In this document: positions 23,748 through 36,415 of the stretch, piece after piece | How positions within the stretch are numbered: position 1 is the first letter of the stretch | How the letters are laid out: the number at the start of each line of letters is the position of its first letter | NCBI GenBank assembly: GCA_017163975.1 | Contig: JAFFSR010000395.1 | Location: 70,001 to 134,000 of the forward strand | Length of the DNA stretch: 64,000 bases | Direction: 5' to 3' | Origin: Anastatus disparis | Taxonomy: Eukaryota > Arthropoda > Insecta > Hymenoptera > Eupelmidae | Notes under the pieces: model-generated | Told to the model about the DNA's origin: nothing | The model's input: only the letters and a program-made list of their open reading frames with translations | Database searches by the model: none | Position numbers and translations under genes: made by a program

Positions 23748-24775
23748 TGTCTCGGGAGACATAATAGTGTACGCGAAATAAGAATGGCGTACGTGAAAAC
23801 TTTAAAATTTATAACCAATAACCCAAAAACAATAACCTAAAGACCCAAGTACCCCATAGAGGGGTATTTGGGTTATTGGTTTTAAATTTAAATTTTTCAC
23901 GTACGCTATTCTTATTCCGGGTACGCTATTATGTGTCCCCCGTTGAAAAAATTCAATTGGACTTTCAATTGGAATTCCCAATTGGAATTCCAATTGGATT
24001 TTGTTGAAAATCCATGTTGAAATTCCAATCGATTCCAAATGGAAGTTCCAATTGAAAATTCATAATGGAATTCCAATGAGAATTTTAGAAATCTAACGTA
24101 CATTTATGGACATTTTTAAGCGATTGAAATAATTTTTTATATAAAATTTTATTTATGTTTTCATTGCGACTCATAAAAATATCTCTGTTCATTGAGTAAA
24201 ATAGAACGTGAGAAAGCAGGCCGAATGATCGTTGTTTTAGACCAAATGAAACTACAAGCTTATAAGTTCTAAACTCTTTTATTTTTCTTGTGCGCATTGG
24301 CTTGCCATAAGAAAGTCAATAGATAGAAAGCGTTGTAGCCCCCTGAAGGCTAATCATTGAATCTAAATAAATATACACATTCATATAATAGTACCAATAA
24401 TTGATCGCCAGGCGGCTACCACGCTTTTTATCTATTGACTTTCTTATGGCAAGCAAATGCGCACAAGAAAAATATAAGAGTTTAGAACTTATAAGCTTGT
24501 AGTTTCATTTGGTCTAAAACCACGATCATTCGGCCTGCTTTCTCACGTTCTATTTTACTCAATAAACAGAGATATTTTCATAAGTCGCAATGAAAACATA
24601 AATAAAATTTTATATAAAAAAATATTTCAATCGCTTAAAAATGTCCATAAATGTACGTTGGATTTCTAAAATTCTCATTGGAATTCCATTATGAATTTCC
24701 AATTGGAATTGATTGGGATCCCAACATGGATTTCCAACAAAATCCAATTGGATTTATTCAACGGGATCCCCCTAG
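23748..24775. mobile_element. MITE with GGGAGACATAATAGTG ends, split by a foldback
   Basis: The left arm (23752-23830) and right arm (23865-23938) are inverted copies carrying GCGTACGTGAAAA. The right terminus (...ATGTGTCC) is separated from what looks like its flank (CCCCCTAGACAC at 24769) by the foldback 23939-24765, so the foldback appears to have inserted into the end of this MITE. Confidence 0.55.
23939..24765. mobile_element. Foldback FB1 with AATTGGAATTCC word arrays
   Basis: 827 bp with arms of about 400 bp. The ends are CCCGTTGAA and TTCAACGGG. The outer about 150 bp of each arm is made of self-complementary words (CAATTG, GGAATTCC). The inner arms carry CTTGTGCGCATT, AAGTCAATAGATA and TTCTCACGTTCTATTTTACT, which are shared with foldback FB2 (46218-49264). 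No protein is encoded. Confidence 0.85.
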
Positions 24776-24907
24776 ACACACTTTTATTTTATTTGTCTTT
24801 ATGGGTTGACTGACTTACTATTTGTGCAACCCTTGAAATCTGACAGCAATATTCATAACATGTTGCTCTGTCATGAGGGCATGCATACGCTTTCTTATAC
24901 CGGCCGG

Positions 24908-25735
24908 TATAGCAGAGCGTAGGCCGAATTTCTAGAATCGAAGAATTAACTTTGTGGAAAAACTAATCATCAGAATGAATTTTCCTATTGTAGGTCACTC
25001 TATTTTGAAATAATAAAGGGCGGAAAATAGAAAAACTTCAGGAATTCGGAAAAAAAATTATTTTTCTCAAAATAATATAAAAATAATTATTATAATAGAA
25101 AGTGTAATGTTGTCAGTTGGCAATACCTAACTCTGATGCGATACATTTTGGCGTTTTTCTTACGCTGTGGCGTGAACTTTGAAATTTGAAATATATTGAA
25201 TATTGCCATTTTATGCAAATGATAACTCAATCATTTCTTATTTTTCTGTGATGAAAGCAATAATGTTTTATTTATTTATTTTTTTTTTTTTGAATAAATA
25301 AAATATTTTTGTTGTATATGTGTGAGGTATAGCGAACAAAATAGAAAGGAAAAGACAATACAAACGTGTGCGTACGGGTATAAGACACGCGCACACATGA
25401 AGTCGCGTTTTCAGCTTTTCGGTTGCATAAAATGACAATATTCAATATATTTCAACTTTCGAAGTTCGCGTTACAGTGTAAGAAAAACGCCAACATGTAT
25501 CGCGTCAGAGTCAGGTGTTGCCAATCTGACAACATTATACTTTCTAGTATAATAATTATTTTCATATTATTTTGAGAAAAATAATTTTTTTTCTGAATTC
25601 CTGAGGTTTTTCTATTTTCCGCCCTTTATTATTTTAAAATAGAGTGACCTACAAAAGGAAAATTCATTCTGATGATTAGTTTTTTTACAAAGTTAATTCT
25701 TCGATTCTAGAAATTCGGCCTATGCTCTGCTATAC
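24908..25735. mobile_element. Foldback with CCGAATTTCTAGAATCGAAG arms
   Basis: 828-bp inverted repeat with arms of about 300 bp that share CCGCCCTTTATTATTT and ACTTTGTGGAAAAACTAATC or their complements. The centre holds an A/T run and GTGTGCGTACGGG. A third, partial arm copy in the right-arm orientation follows at about 25760-25908, so part of the right arm is duplicated. Confidence 0.8.
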
Positions 25736-26274
25736 TATTATCTCTATTTTCGAAAAATTCACTATTTTTCTGAAGTTTTTCTATTTTCCGCCCTTTATTA
25801 TCTCACAATAGAGTGAACCATAAAAGGAAAATTGATTCTGATAATTAGTTTTTTTACAAAGTTAATTCTTCAATTCTAGAAATTCGGCCTACACTCTGCT
25901 ATACCTATATACAATGGTGTATTTGGATCATTCATGCACTGCTTTTTTCTCTTATTTTCCATAGTTATTTTCTAAAATATAAATTTACTTTTGTCTTTAA
26001 AGAGGTTATAAAAACACTGCAGTCAGTAGAGTATTATATTATTATTATGCTCAATAAAAACGATGTGCAAAAATAAAATAAAATGGATACAGATATATGA
26101 AATAATAACATTATAGTTGGCTCGTATACAATTTTGCTTGATTTTCTTTGAAAGATTCAAATCAGTATTATGCATTAAGTGCAAAAAATAATTTCTATAT
26201 TGTGCAAATCGATCTCGAAAATTTGGTACGGGATTCGTGTAAGTTTAAAAATGATATAAAGCTCAAATGAAGTT

Positions 26275-26388
26275 TAAGTAACGATTATTACCAAAATCTC
26301 ATTCTGTCTTTGTCTCTCTCTCATGATAAGTAAAAAAGATAGATAATACATCCGTCACTTAAGTTACGTTGATGAAACCGAACCTAAG
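26275..26388. mobile_element. Harbinger-like MITE relative
   Basis: Contains TTTAAGTAACG and an inverted GTCACTTAAGTTACG, with the central CTGTCTTTGTCTCTCT typical of the family at 22084. The outer ends are eroded. Confidence 0.5.
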
Positions 26389-26571
26389 TATTCTTTTATA
26401 TGTTTATGATTTTAACGGCTATGATTATACGTAATACAATGACTTGTTACATTTCGGAACGATACGTTAAAAGCTTGCATGGAGCTTGCACAGAACGCGG
26501 AAAGGTACTCAGAACTCACATGGAACATTCTTTGCGCATTCATTGCTAACTTTATGTGCATTATACCCTTG

Positions 26572-26796
26572 GAGCATATACTCCTAGAGGGAGTAAGTTA
26601 AATGAGAAGAGCGTGGTCAGTTTTTGCAGAATATGAGAGAAAAAGAAAAGTAAGATTACCATTCTTGACTCTCTCGCACTTACTAGTGATTGGCATAGTG
26701 CGAGAGAGACAGGAATTTTAGATATTATCTTTCTTCTTTCTCGCAAGGCGACCACGACTTTTTAACATGACATACTCCTTCCAAAAGTATATGCTC
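26572..26796. mobile_element. TA MITE, GAGCATATACT family, second copy
   Basis: Inverted ends GAGCATATACTCCTAGAGGG and GAGCATATACTTTTGGAAGG; the right flank is TA and the left flank has decayed to TG. The inner arms contain CTCTCGCAC and its complement. Confidence 0.75.
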
Positions 26797-26834
26797 TAAG
26801 ATTATACCTGACGGGCTACACCACTACATTTTTA

Positions 26835-27135
26835 TTAATGTTTGTGCGACTACAACTTTATCTCTTATACTTGTCTTTTTGTTTAGAATTGTCGTGTAGA
26901 AATCTTAATGAGTTGCTATCATCGTTCATGTAAACTTTGGTACTGATAATAGATGCGCATATGCTAAGGACACAAATTTAAATTTTCAATACCAAGTGTT
27001 TGATACTTTCAATAAATATTTTCATTAATGTTTGTGTGACTACGACTTTATTTCTTATACTTGTCTTTTTGTTGAGAATTGTGTAGAAATCTTAATGAGT
27101 TATTATCATCGTTCATCTTAACTTGAGTATGTACT
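26835..27135 (+). repeat. Direct duplication of about 110 bp
   Basis: ATTAATGTTTGTGCGACTAC ... CATCGTTCAT at 26835-26930 recurs at 27026-27117 with a few changes; the spacing is about 190 bp. Confidence 0.75.
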
Positions 27136-27335
27136 AAGTAAACTTAAATCTAAGTTTTGAATACCAAGTGCTTGATACTTAAATTAAATTGATTTTTTTA
27201 AATTTAATTTAATTTTTTAGGTTATAACAAATAAGAAATTGGACTATACAATTTGGTAAATTCAACATCATATCTTTATTATACAATTAAACAACTTCAT
27301 ATTATATAATTTCATAATCTTGAAAATTTTCTATC

Positions 27336-27684
27336 ATGGAAATAACTCATGTACGAATACGCTTTAAAGATAGCCTGCAAAAATTTTATATAAAAGAAAT
27401 AACAGATATCAAACTTAATAAAAAAGATGAAGATGATAATTATTTTAAGTTACAGAATATAAATGATTTTGACCCTGAAAAGATATATTTTGCTAAATGG
27501 TTAAAGTGTGATAAAAATTGCACACAAGAGCATAACAATTATTATTACTATACGTGCAATACTTTAGCTGCAGGTACATTCTAAAGAGGATATCTTAGAA
27601 AGAAATTTGAATAAAAGGCAAAGACTACGGAAAGTTATCAAAGATTTAGATACGCTACCAAAAAAGAAAAAATCGTTCAAACAA
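27336..27684 (+). pseudogene. Orphan first exon of unknown protein
   Basis: ATG at 27336 opens 82 codons starting MEITHVRIRFKDSLQKFYIK, rich in Lys, Asp and Asn, with a Cys-x4-Cys-x4-His pattern (CDKNCTQEH). A stop at 27582 is followed, in the +1 frame from 27586, by an open, very basic stretch that reaches a good splice donor (CAA|GTAAGT, 27685). This looks like a first exon with one frameshift. The coding pattern suggests a transposon-associated or regulatory protein with an unknown N-terminal domain; I cannot name it. No second exon is visible, since the downstream DNA is repeats. Confidence 0.4.
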
Positions 27685-27723
27685 GTAAGTAAAATAAAGT
27701 CTCTGGCTTATACTTATATATGA

Positions 27724-27826
27724 TAAATCCAAAAATATGTTCCACAAAAAATATCGATTTCCAATATCGGATCAATAATTTATAAATTTTTCATTTGTGG
27801 TCGGAGCATTTCGCGGGATAAGACTT
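27724..27826 (+). repeat. Isolated unit of the Polinton upstream repeat
   Basis: About one unit of the repeat seen at 5871-6200 and 31890-32230 (AAAAATATGTTCCACAAAAA, TCGATTTCCAATATCGGATC, GCGGGATAAGACTT). It breaks off exactly where a GT tract begins. Confidence 0.75.
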
Positions 27827-27828
27827 GG

Positions 27829-27872
27829 GTGGGTGCGTGCGTGCGCACGCACGTGTGTGTGTGTGTGTGTGT
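27829..27872. repeat. Alternating (GT/GC) microsatellite
   Basis: GTGCGTGCGTGCGCACGCAC followed by (GT)n. An alternating purine-pyrimidine run of this kind can adopt Z-DNA. Confidence 0.9.
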
Positions 27873-27889
27873 GTGTATAATTTCAGTAC

Positions 27890-29990
27890 GCCAAAAATAT
27901 CTCGAGAACTACTCGATGGATTTGCTTCAAATTTTGCATGCAATTAATTTTTTTGTCTAATTGGGAGGGAAGCTATTGAAAATTGATCTTCTTAACTCAG
28001 TTTTTTTTTAGAGCAATTTTAATAATTTTAAAAAAAATTTGATTTTTCATTTTTTTGGTATTTTACGTAAACTACTCGAAGAATTTTCTTTAAAATTTGT
28101 ATGGACATTATTTATGACGGCCAAAAGAAGAAAAACTTTTATTAACTGATTTTCTTAGCGCACTTTTAATTTTAAAATGATTTGAAAATTAAAAAAAAAA
28201 ATTTTTTCTTCTTTTATCTTATATTTTATGAAAACTATTCGATAGATTTGCTCCAAAATTTGTATGCAAGTTATTCGCTATGGTCTCAGGAAAATTAGCC
28301 TTGGAAAACTCATTTCTTTAGCGCAGTTTTAATTTTAGAGCATTTAGAAAATTTTTGAAAAAATGTTTATTTTTCATTTTTTTTATATTACACAAAAACC
28401 ATTCGTTAGGTTTGCTCTAAAATCATTATGCAAATTATTCGTTATTGCCTTAATAAAACAAGCTTTTGAAAACTTATTTTCTTAGCGCAGTTTGAAAATT
28501 TTTTAAAAAAATTTTTCATTTTTTTTGGGTTTACGTAAACTACTCTAAAAATTTGTTTAAAAATTTGTATAGTTATTATTTGCTACTGTTTAAATAATAA
28601 AAAAACTTGAAAATTGATTTTCTTGGCATACCATTAATTTCAGAGCATTTTGAAAATTTTTAAAAAAGTTGTTATTTTTTATTATTTTTCTATTTTACGA
28701 AAACCATTTGATTGATTTGCTCCAAAATTCTTATGCAAGTTATTTGCTATTGTCTAAAGGAAATAAGCTTTGAAAAACTTATTTTCTTAGCGCAGTTGTA
28801 ATTTGAGAGAATTTTTAAAATTTTGAAAGAATGTTTATTTAAAATTTTTTTTTATATTACACTAAAACCATTCGATACATTTGCTATAAAATAATTATGA
28901 AAATTATTCGTTATTGCCTTAAGGTTGTATGGGCTATATAATAGTCTGTGTCAAGAGTTAATTTTTTAGAATATCGTCTATATTTTTCGGTAGGAAGTAA
29001 TTATCTAATTTTTAGCTTAGCAACTTATTAGATAATATTAAAACTATCATTTTAAACTTTGTTTCATTTGAATATAATGAATTATTAAAGAGTTATAACA
29101 TTTGAAAGTTTATAAATTTTACACAAATCTAATGCAATCATAAATAATAATGCCAAACTTTCAAAAATGATTTTATTTGACTGCAACAAAATTTATTTTG
29201 TTCAGTTTAAAATTTAGAATCTATTGACAAGGATGGAATTTTTATTTTTATTTTTTATTAAAATTTATTGCTAATTTTCTGCAACAAAGTTTATTTTGTT
29301 CAGTTTAAAATTTAGAATCTATTGACGAGGATAGAATTTTGATTTTTATTTTGTATTAAAATTTATTGCTAATTTTCTGCGAAAAAATGTATATGTCTCA
29401 GACGGTACTTACTGTTTTATCATAGAAAATTAGCAATAAATTTTAAGAAAAAATAAAAATAAAAATTCCATCCTCGTCAATAGATTAAATTTTAAACTGA
29501 ACAAAATAAACTTTGTTGCAGTCAAATAAAATCATTTTTGAAAGTTTGGCATTATTATTTATGATTGCATTAGATTTGTGTAAAATTTATAAATTTTTAA
29601 ATGTTATAACTCTTTAATAATTCATTATATTTAAATAAAATGAAGTTTAAAATGATTGTTTTAATATTATCTAATAAGTTGCTAAGCTAAAAATTGGATA
29701 ATTACTTTCTACCGAAAAATATAGACGATTTTCTAAAAAATTAACTTTTGACACAGACTGTATAGCCCATACAACCTTTATGACACAAGCTTTGGAAAAC
29801 TTATTTTCTTAGCGCAGTTATAATTTTAGAGCATGCTCCAAAATTTGTATGCAAGTTATTTGCTACTGTCTGAAGAAAACAAGTTTTGAAAAACTAATTT
29901 TCTCAGTGCAGTTTTAATTTAAGAAAATTTTGAAAATTTTCATACAAATTTTTATTTTTTATCTTCTTTCTTAGCGTGGTTATGATTAGA
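27890..29990 (+). repeat. Tandem array of ~160-bp units, split by a foldback
   Basis: Eight degenerate units recur near 27900, 28065, 28225, 28390, 28535, 28695, 28860 and 29830. Each contains an ACTATTCGATAGATTTGCTC-like word, then ATGCAAGTTATT, then TTTTCTTAGCGCAGTTTTAA. The array is interrupted by the element 28922-29777. The units are non-coding and satellite-like. Confidence 0.8.
28922..29777. mobile_element. 856-bp palindromic element in the tandem array
   Basis: Ends AGGTTGTATGGGC and GCCCATACAACCT are flanked by TTA on both sides (28919-28921, 29778-29780). Arms of about 400 bp are nearly identical. The TTA target suits a PIF/Harbinger-type element. The interrupted array unit continues after it. 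Confidence 0.85.
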
Positions 29991-30151
29991 AATTTTGTTG
30001 TCATCGTTCTTTTAAAGTACAAATTAATAAATAAATATTAATGTTAGACAATTTTTTTATATTAAAATCACATTTAAATAAATATAAAAAAATTAATGAA
30101 ACTCAAAGCGCTCTATGAGAAAGCATTCCGCCAAAGCACTTGGCAGCGTTT

Positions 30152-31725
30152 TTTAACTCTATTTCTAATGATAGAAAAATTTTTTATTTCTACGAATTTT
30201 TAAATTTCAATCAATCAAATGTAACTTTTTGAGAAATTGATAAAATTAAAAAATTCGAACTCGACTGAAAAGTAGAGTAAATTTCCTAAATCTTTATGTT
30301 TAATGGTTTCTTAGGCACGACCGCTATACGGAAGTGCCTTATATTTTCGACATCGCGAAAAATGTAACCCTTTAAAATATGTTATTTCATGATAAAAATT
30401 TATTTCTATAGCAAAATAAGACTATTACGAGGCTTCCTTAAAATGTATGTATGTGTGTGAGAAATAAAGTTTATGAATTTTCTCGACGAGTTTTCATCCG
30501 ATCTGAATGATTCAAACGGAAAATTGTTTCAAATGATAACACAAGTAAACGTTCCTATTTCGAAAAAAATCGTTAGAAGCGTTTTTAAATAAGCGCCTTT
30601 TAAATGGTCAAAAAAATGGATTTTTGGTAATAACTTGAAAAATACGATTTGTTTTTGAAAAGTATATTAAATAAAAGTTATAGAATATAAAAAAATAAAT
30701 CTTTTTTATATTATACATTTTTCTCTAAAAATAATATTTTTCAAATTATTCATGAAAATTGTTAAAATTAAAGGCTTTTTAATTATAATTTGATAAATAT
30801 TATTTCAAAATGAATATGTATAATATTAAAAAGATGTATCTTATTTTTTTCTATAAATTTTATTTATACACTTTTTTTAAAAATTCGTTTTTTTCAAGTT
30901 ATCACCAAAAAATCATTTATTTTACCTCTGAAGGGATAACTGTTTTAAAACCGCTCAAACTATTTTTTTTTAAACTGCCAACATTTATTTGTATTATTGT
31001 TTTAAATTATCCCCCATCGAAATGATTCAGATCAAATAAAAACTTTATACAAAACTTTACTTTCAAGCTACTAAACTATAAAATAATTTTTTTTTCCTAT
31101 AACTTTTGATAGATTGTCCTATCCAAAATTTTAAAAAATATACATTAATAAAAATATGTCTTTTTCACATAACATAAATTTTTTCAAAATCAATCAACTT
31201 AATTTACAAGAAAATATTCCGGATTTTTGAAATTTATCGAGTCATTTCCGAAATATCGCAGTTTAAAGTTGAGTTTCTAAAAAAAATTTTTTTTATGAAC
31301 TAATGAACGGTATTGTATGCTTTTAACAAAATTATCACAAATTTTATCACAATTATTATAATTGATGGTGTCCTTATTTTGAATAAATTAAAGTTATTTA
31401 CAAATTTGATTCTTTGCATGTATATGCGAACTACAGATTTGAACACATGCTGAAATGTAAACAAAAATAGACTCGCGATATTGGAAAATATTATCATATA
31501 AAACTGATTTTATTGTACATTCCATTTTTGCGCATTTTTAGCTACATGCAGAAAATAGTTACAAAAAAATCATTGAACATAAAGATTTAGGAAATTTGCT
31601 TGACTTTTCAGTCACTTTCGAATTTTTCAATTCTATGAATTCCTTAAGGAGTTACATTTGATTGATTAAAATTTAAAAATTCGTAACAATAAAAAATTTT
31701 TCTATCATTAGAAATAGAGTTAAAA
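30152..31725. mobile_element. Foldback with TTAACTCTATTTC ends
   Basis: Arms of about 160 bp (30155-30312 and 31562-31722) share CTAATGATAGAAAAATTTTT and CCTAAATCTTTATGTT as inverted copies. About 1.25 kb of A+T-rich DNA lies between them, with a weaker inner inverted repeat near 30610 and 30890. No coding region. Confidence 0.7.
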
Positions 31726-31893
31726 AAAAGAGAAAAATATTTGGCATGACACAAAAAAATAGTCTTTTGTCTGATCTTTCAAACGCCGTCTAAATTTTTC
31801 AAATTCATTAAGTCGTTTCCGAAATATTGCAGTTTGAAGTTGAGTTAAAAAAAAAAAAAATTTTACGAACTTTAGAGCGGTACTGTATGTTTT
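31199..31893 (+). repeat. Direct repeat pair TTTCCGAAATATCGCAGTTT
   Basis: The stretch 31225-31325 recurs at 31795-31893 (TTTCCGAAATATTGCAGTTT ... GGTACTGTATG). The second copy runs straight into the Polinton repeats. Confidence 0.65.
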
Positions 31894-32230
31894 ACAAAAA
31901 AATATCGATTTCCAATATCAGATCAATAATCTATAGATTTCTTATTTATGGTAGGAGAATTTCGCGGGATGAGACTTTTTTGTTGTAAATAAAATAATAA
32001 ATCCAAAAATATATTTTACAAAAAAATATTGATTTCCAATATCGAACCAATACTCAATAACTTATTTACGGTCAAAAAATTTTGCAAGATAATACTTTTA
32101 TGTTGTAAATACAATGGTAAATCCAAAACTGTGTTTTACGAAAAAATATCGGGTCAATAATCTATAGATTTTTTATTTATGGTCTGAGATTTTCGTGGGA
32201 TGAGACTTTTTTATTTAGAATAGTGTACTT
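31890..32230 (+). repeat. Tandem repeats upstream of Polinton PolB copy 2
   Basis: About three units of 120-125 bp, same family and orientation as 5871-6200 (TTTATTTATGGT, TTCGCGGGATGAGACTTTTT, AATCCAAAAATAT). Confidence 0.8.
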
Positions 32231-32248
32231 CAACAGATATGATATTAA

Positions 32249-32386
32249 CCTTCTAACAGCCGGCATTTTTCCCACTAAAAAAGTGTAACTTTCTCGAAAT
32301 TTTCCATATAAATGTTTCTTAAGTAATAGTATGTGTGGGCCGATCATGGGTTGACGCCATATGGCGTCATCCTGGCTGTCAGAAGG
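32249..32386. mobile_element. TTAA MITE (138 bp) upstream of PolB copy 2
   Basis: Ends CCTTCTAACAGCCGGC and GGCTGTCAGAAGG, with TTAA at 32245-32248 and again at 32387-32390. It is absent from the matching place in PolB copy 1 (about 6203-6220), so it inserted after the two copies separated. Sister of 11739-11886. Confidence 0.9.
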
Positions 32387-32395
32387 TTAAAAAAC

Positions 32396-32711
32396 ATGAT
32401 GGAGAATAGTAATGGGGATGAATTACTGATGAATCTTTTGTCAGCAGAAGAACAGCTGCCTAGTTCGAGAGATCCTGCGTTACTACCGCCCACCAAAGAA
32501 GTACGAGAAGTTTCGAATTCCTTAGATGATCACGTGACTTATGATCATAGTACTCCAAGCACGATGTTGGAGGGGGTAATTGCTGATACTGCAGCGCCAC
32601 CACCACCTAATGAACCATTGCCTGATTGCTCTTACTGAAATGACCAGGATATACAAACGTCGCATGAAATAGTTTTACCTGAAACTACATTACCTGCAAT
32701 ATCGACCGCAG
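32396..32711 (+). pseudogene. PolB copy 2, exon 1
   Basis: Same acidic frame as copy 1 exon 1 (6224-6539), starting at the same ATGATG. It has one in-frame TGA at 32636-32638, where copy 1 reads TGG. The donor CAG|GTACAG at 32712 and the acceptor TTGTAG ending at 32791 are conserved with copy 1 and give the same phase. Confidence 0.65.
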
Positions 32712-32791
32712 GTACAGAAGATCTTGACTATTAAGATGTATGTAATTTTATAATTTTATTAATTCTTATATATTATTGCACCGTATTGTAG

Positions 32792-35700
32792 ATGAATGTC
32801 TTCAACAGGGAGATAGTACTTCTGTTCAGAAACACATTACCATTCATGAAGAGACTTCACGATATTACAAACAGTTTAAGGTTCAATGGCGACAATTAAG
32901 AGTGTCGATATTACCTCCATCAGCTAATGCAAATGTATATGATTGCTGGAAGACCGCTATAAATGATTTATATCGTCACATGTAGGAAAATGCACAGCCA
33001 TCAGATTATATCGGCATGACTAGAAGCTCTGAAAGTTTTGTGCACGGACCTCTATGGATTTCTTTTAGACTTTTTTGTGATTTTTCAACGGTAGACTTAC
33101 TTGAACTAATAGCTAGTATAACGCAGAGTAATGATGGTTCCGAAATTGACGATGTTTTAAATGTTAAAGTCAGTACTGTGACTAAACCAGAGGGCCAGGG
33201 TCGTGTGCCTCTCACTAGCAAATCAGTATTCAAGAAATCCATCATTAGTATTGAAAATAGTGACAGTCTTTGTCTTCTACGCTCGCTAGTCGCTGTTCAC
33301 GTAAACGTCATGCGTGGCCAAACGCGTAGTGGAATTTTTAATCACAGATGAAATAAAATAAGACATTATACAGCACAATATCAGAAAGTGCAAGCATTGG
33401 AACTTGTCAGAGCTGTGAAAGTTACGATACCCGAGATGGGCTATGGTATAAAGGAGATTAGATTATCTTAAGAATATTATGCACTCTTCGGAATCGCAAT
33501 CGTCGTCTATTCATTTCAAAATTTTGCTCGTAGATATAGACCGCTTTACGATGGTACATGTTTCGTATACGACGTTCGTAATGTCGTTAGACATACTCTA
33601 AATATCATGTATTATGAAAATTCCAGACATTATCAGCCAATTTTGAATTTACCCGCAGCGGCTGGGAGTCGAGGCTACTGTATATTTTGCAATAAAAAAT
33701 TTATTCGTAAGAAAAATCATAAATGTGGACAAAAATGCTATGAATGTTTACAACAGCCTTCTTGTGATATAAATCAGGAAAAAATAAAATGCTTTCAATG
33801 TAGCAGAGATTTTTACGGTACCGTTTGTTTTGAAAATCATAAAAATTCAAAATCTTTCGATAGTTCTCGGTCGGTATGCTAGAGAATAAAAATTTGTCGT
33901 GTATCTAGTAAAATAGTGCGCATCAACGATAAAGAACCACATGATTGTAATACGATATTTTGTAAAATATGTAATGGTGAAAGACCATTAGAACATCTTT
34001 GTTACATCTAGCCTATTGTCGATAAAAAAGGATTCATGATGAATAAAAAAACAGTTCTATATTTATTTTATGATTTCGAGACTCAGCAATCAGAGAGCAT
34101 TTTAGGATGTGAGGTTAAAAAAGTAAGGCTGCATGTACCAAATTTGTGTGTTGTTCAGCAAGTGTGTAGTTACTGTTTGAACGATGAAAATGTATCAAAT
34201 TTTTGCGAAGTATGTGGGATGCGCGAGTATGTGTTTGAAATCGACCCCATCAAACAGCTAGTTGATTTGGCCTTGGCACCAAGATAGAGTTTTGAACAAA
34301 TCATTTGTATAGCGCAGGATTTTAATGCACAATTTATTCTTAACCATTTAAATTGATAGATAGTTTAAATTATTTACATATTACTTCAGCTGTACTATCA
34401 AAAGCTTACGGTCTTGTTAAAATTGAGAAAGGTACATTTCTTCATCTTTTCAATGCACCGGAAAATCAGAATTTTGTAAGAGAAATGCCACCGATATGTA
34501 CTTTTTCACCAGATTCGATGAAGATCGAAGAGCGACGCAAATTTATGCAGTGGTATAACGAAAAGGAAGCTGAAAATTATGTATTTAATTTGAGAAATTA
34601 AATTATAAAATACTGTAAGCAAGATGTAAAAATTTTACGTTTAGCATGTCTGACTTTTCGCAAGACCTGCATCAAATGTGGTAATACAGATCCGTTTGTA
34701 GAATGCGCCACTATCGCATCTTCTTGCATGCGTGTGTACAGAAAAAAATTTTAAAAAAATATACAATAGGTCTTATAGCTTAAGGTGGCTATAGACAAGC
34801 AAATAAACAGTCTATGAAGGTCATGCGATGGATGTGCTGGACGGAAAATGTGCTAAATCGACAAATTCAGTATACCGTTCGTGCACGAGAAAAGAGGCTT
34901 TTCGAAGACCCTCTAGTCGACGGATCTTGCGTACTTGAAAATGGAAAGAAAATTGTTTTACAATTTTAGGGGTGTTATTGGCATGGCTGTGTGTGGTCTT
35001 ACACAATAAACCGAGGCTTGTGAACGGTGAAAATATGGACCAACGTTTTGAGAGAACCGCGCGGATATCGGAAAAAATACGAGCCCATGGTTATGAACTT
35101 ATCGAAAAGTGAAAGTGTGATTTCGATCGAGAGTACTCGGAGAACGAGAATATGAGGTCATACATTGAAGATGAGACATGAAAATCGCACGCACCGTTAA
35201 ATCTTCGAGAAGCATTTTTTGGCGGGCAAAGGGGCAATACAGTCAAAATTCACGATGCAAAAGAGAGCGAAAAAATAAAATACGTAGACATGTGTTCGTT
35301 GTATCCGTATATTTGTAAACATGAGCGATATCCCATCGGCCCAAAATGTTGATGATCAAGTTTTTACCGGTACGTGGGTGACTGACGAGTTAGAGAAAGC
35401 CGTTTAAATAGGCTATGTAATCGTCTATGTAATAGGCTATGTAATATCAGACAATTATTTGAAATATGGTCTTATAGAATTACTCAGTACAACAAAGCCA
35501 CGGGTAAGGGTGGCCTATTTTCAACTTATATTGATAAATATTTTGCTGAGAAAGCGTACGTGTCGGGCTACCCATCGGAATATGCTGACGGTGATAAAAA
35601 CGCGATTGCATGATACATTGGAGAATTCGTGCTACAAGAGGTTATAAAATTAGACAAAAATCGAATAAAATATAATGCTGTCCTGAGATGTGTGGCAAAA

Positions 35701-36415
35701 CTGTGTCTGAATTCCTTGAGGGGTAAGATTGATCAACGAGAAAATATACCAAAGACCGAAGTGGTGGATGATTTAAAGAGGTTGTTTTAATTACTCTGTA
35801 GTGCCAAGACCGAGGTTGACTCAATTTTACCAATCGAGGATACGACAATTTACGTAAGCTGGCACAACGCAGAAGCGGCTGTCAAGCCATTGACATTATG
35901 TAACGTTGTAGTAGCCGCCTACACTACAGCTCTAGCAGGTTTAAAACTTTACAAAGAATCGCAACCATTGGGTAAACGCGTGTTGTATTACGATACTGAT
36001 TTTATTGTATATTAAGTCGAATGGGGAAGTACGATGCGGAAAAAGGACCGTTCTTGGTGGACTTGACCGAAAAATTGGCCGGTTATGGCCTTCGTACGAG
36101 CATCACATCATTCGTTTCTGGAGAACAAAAATTTTACGGGTACGAATATTCGGTGCCAGATGGCGTCGAAGGATGTGTTTGCAAAATCAAAGGCATCAGG
36201 CCTAATTCGTCGGCAAGTCAAAAAATAGACTTGGATTTCATACGGGAACTTGTTACCGTCGAAATATCACCACTTTTTGCTAATTACGACGCTATAAGAC
36301 GTACACAATTCCATGATGTAACACGACCTAAATGTAAAATATGTGAACCTGTATATTCAAAAAGACGATTTGTGAATAACGAGCTTAGTTATCCATACGG
36401 CTATAAATCTAATTA

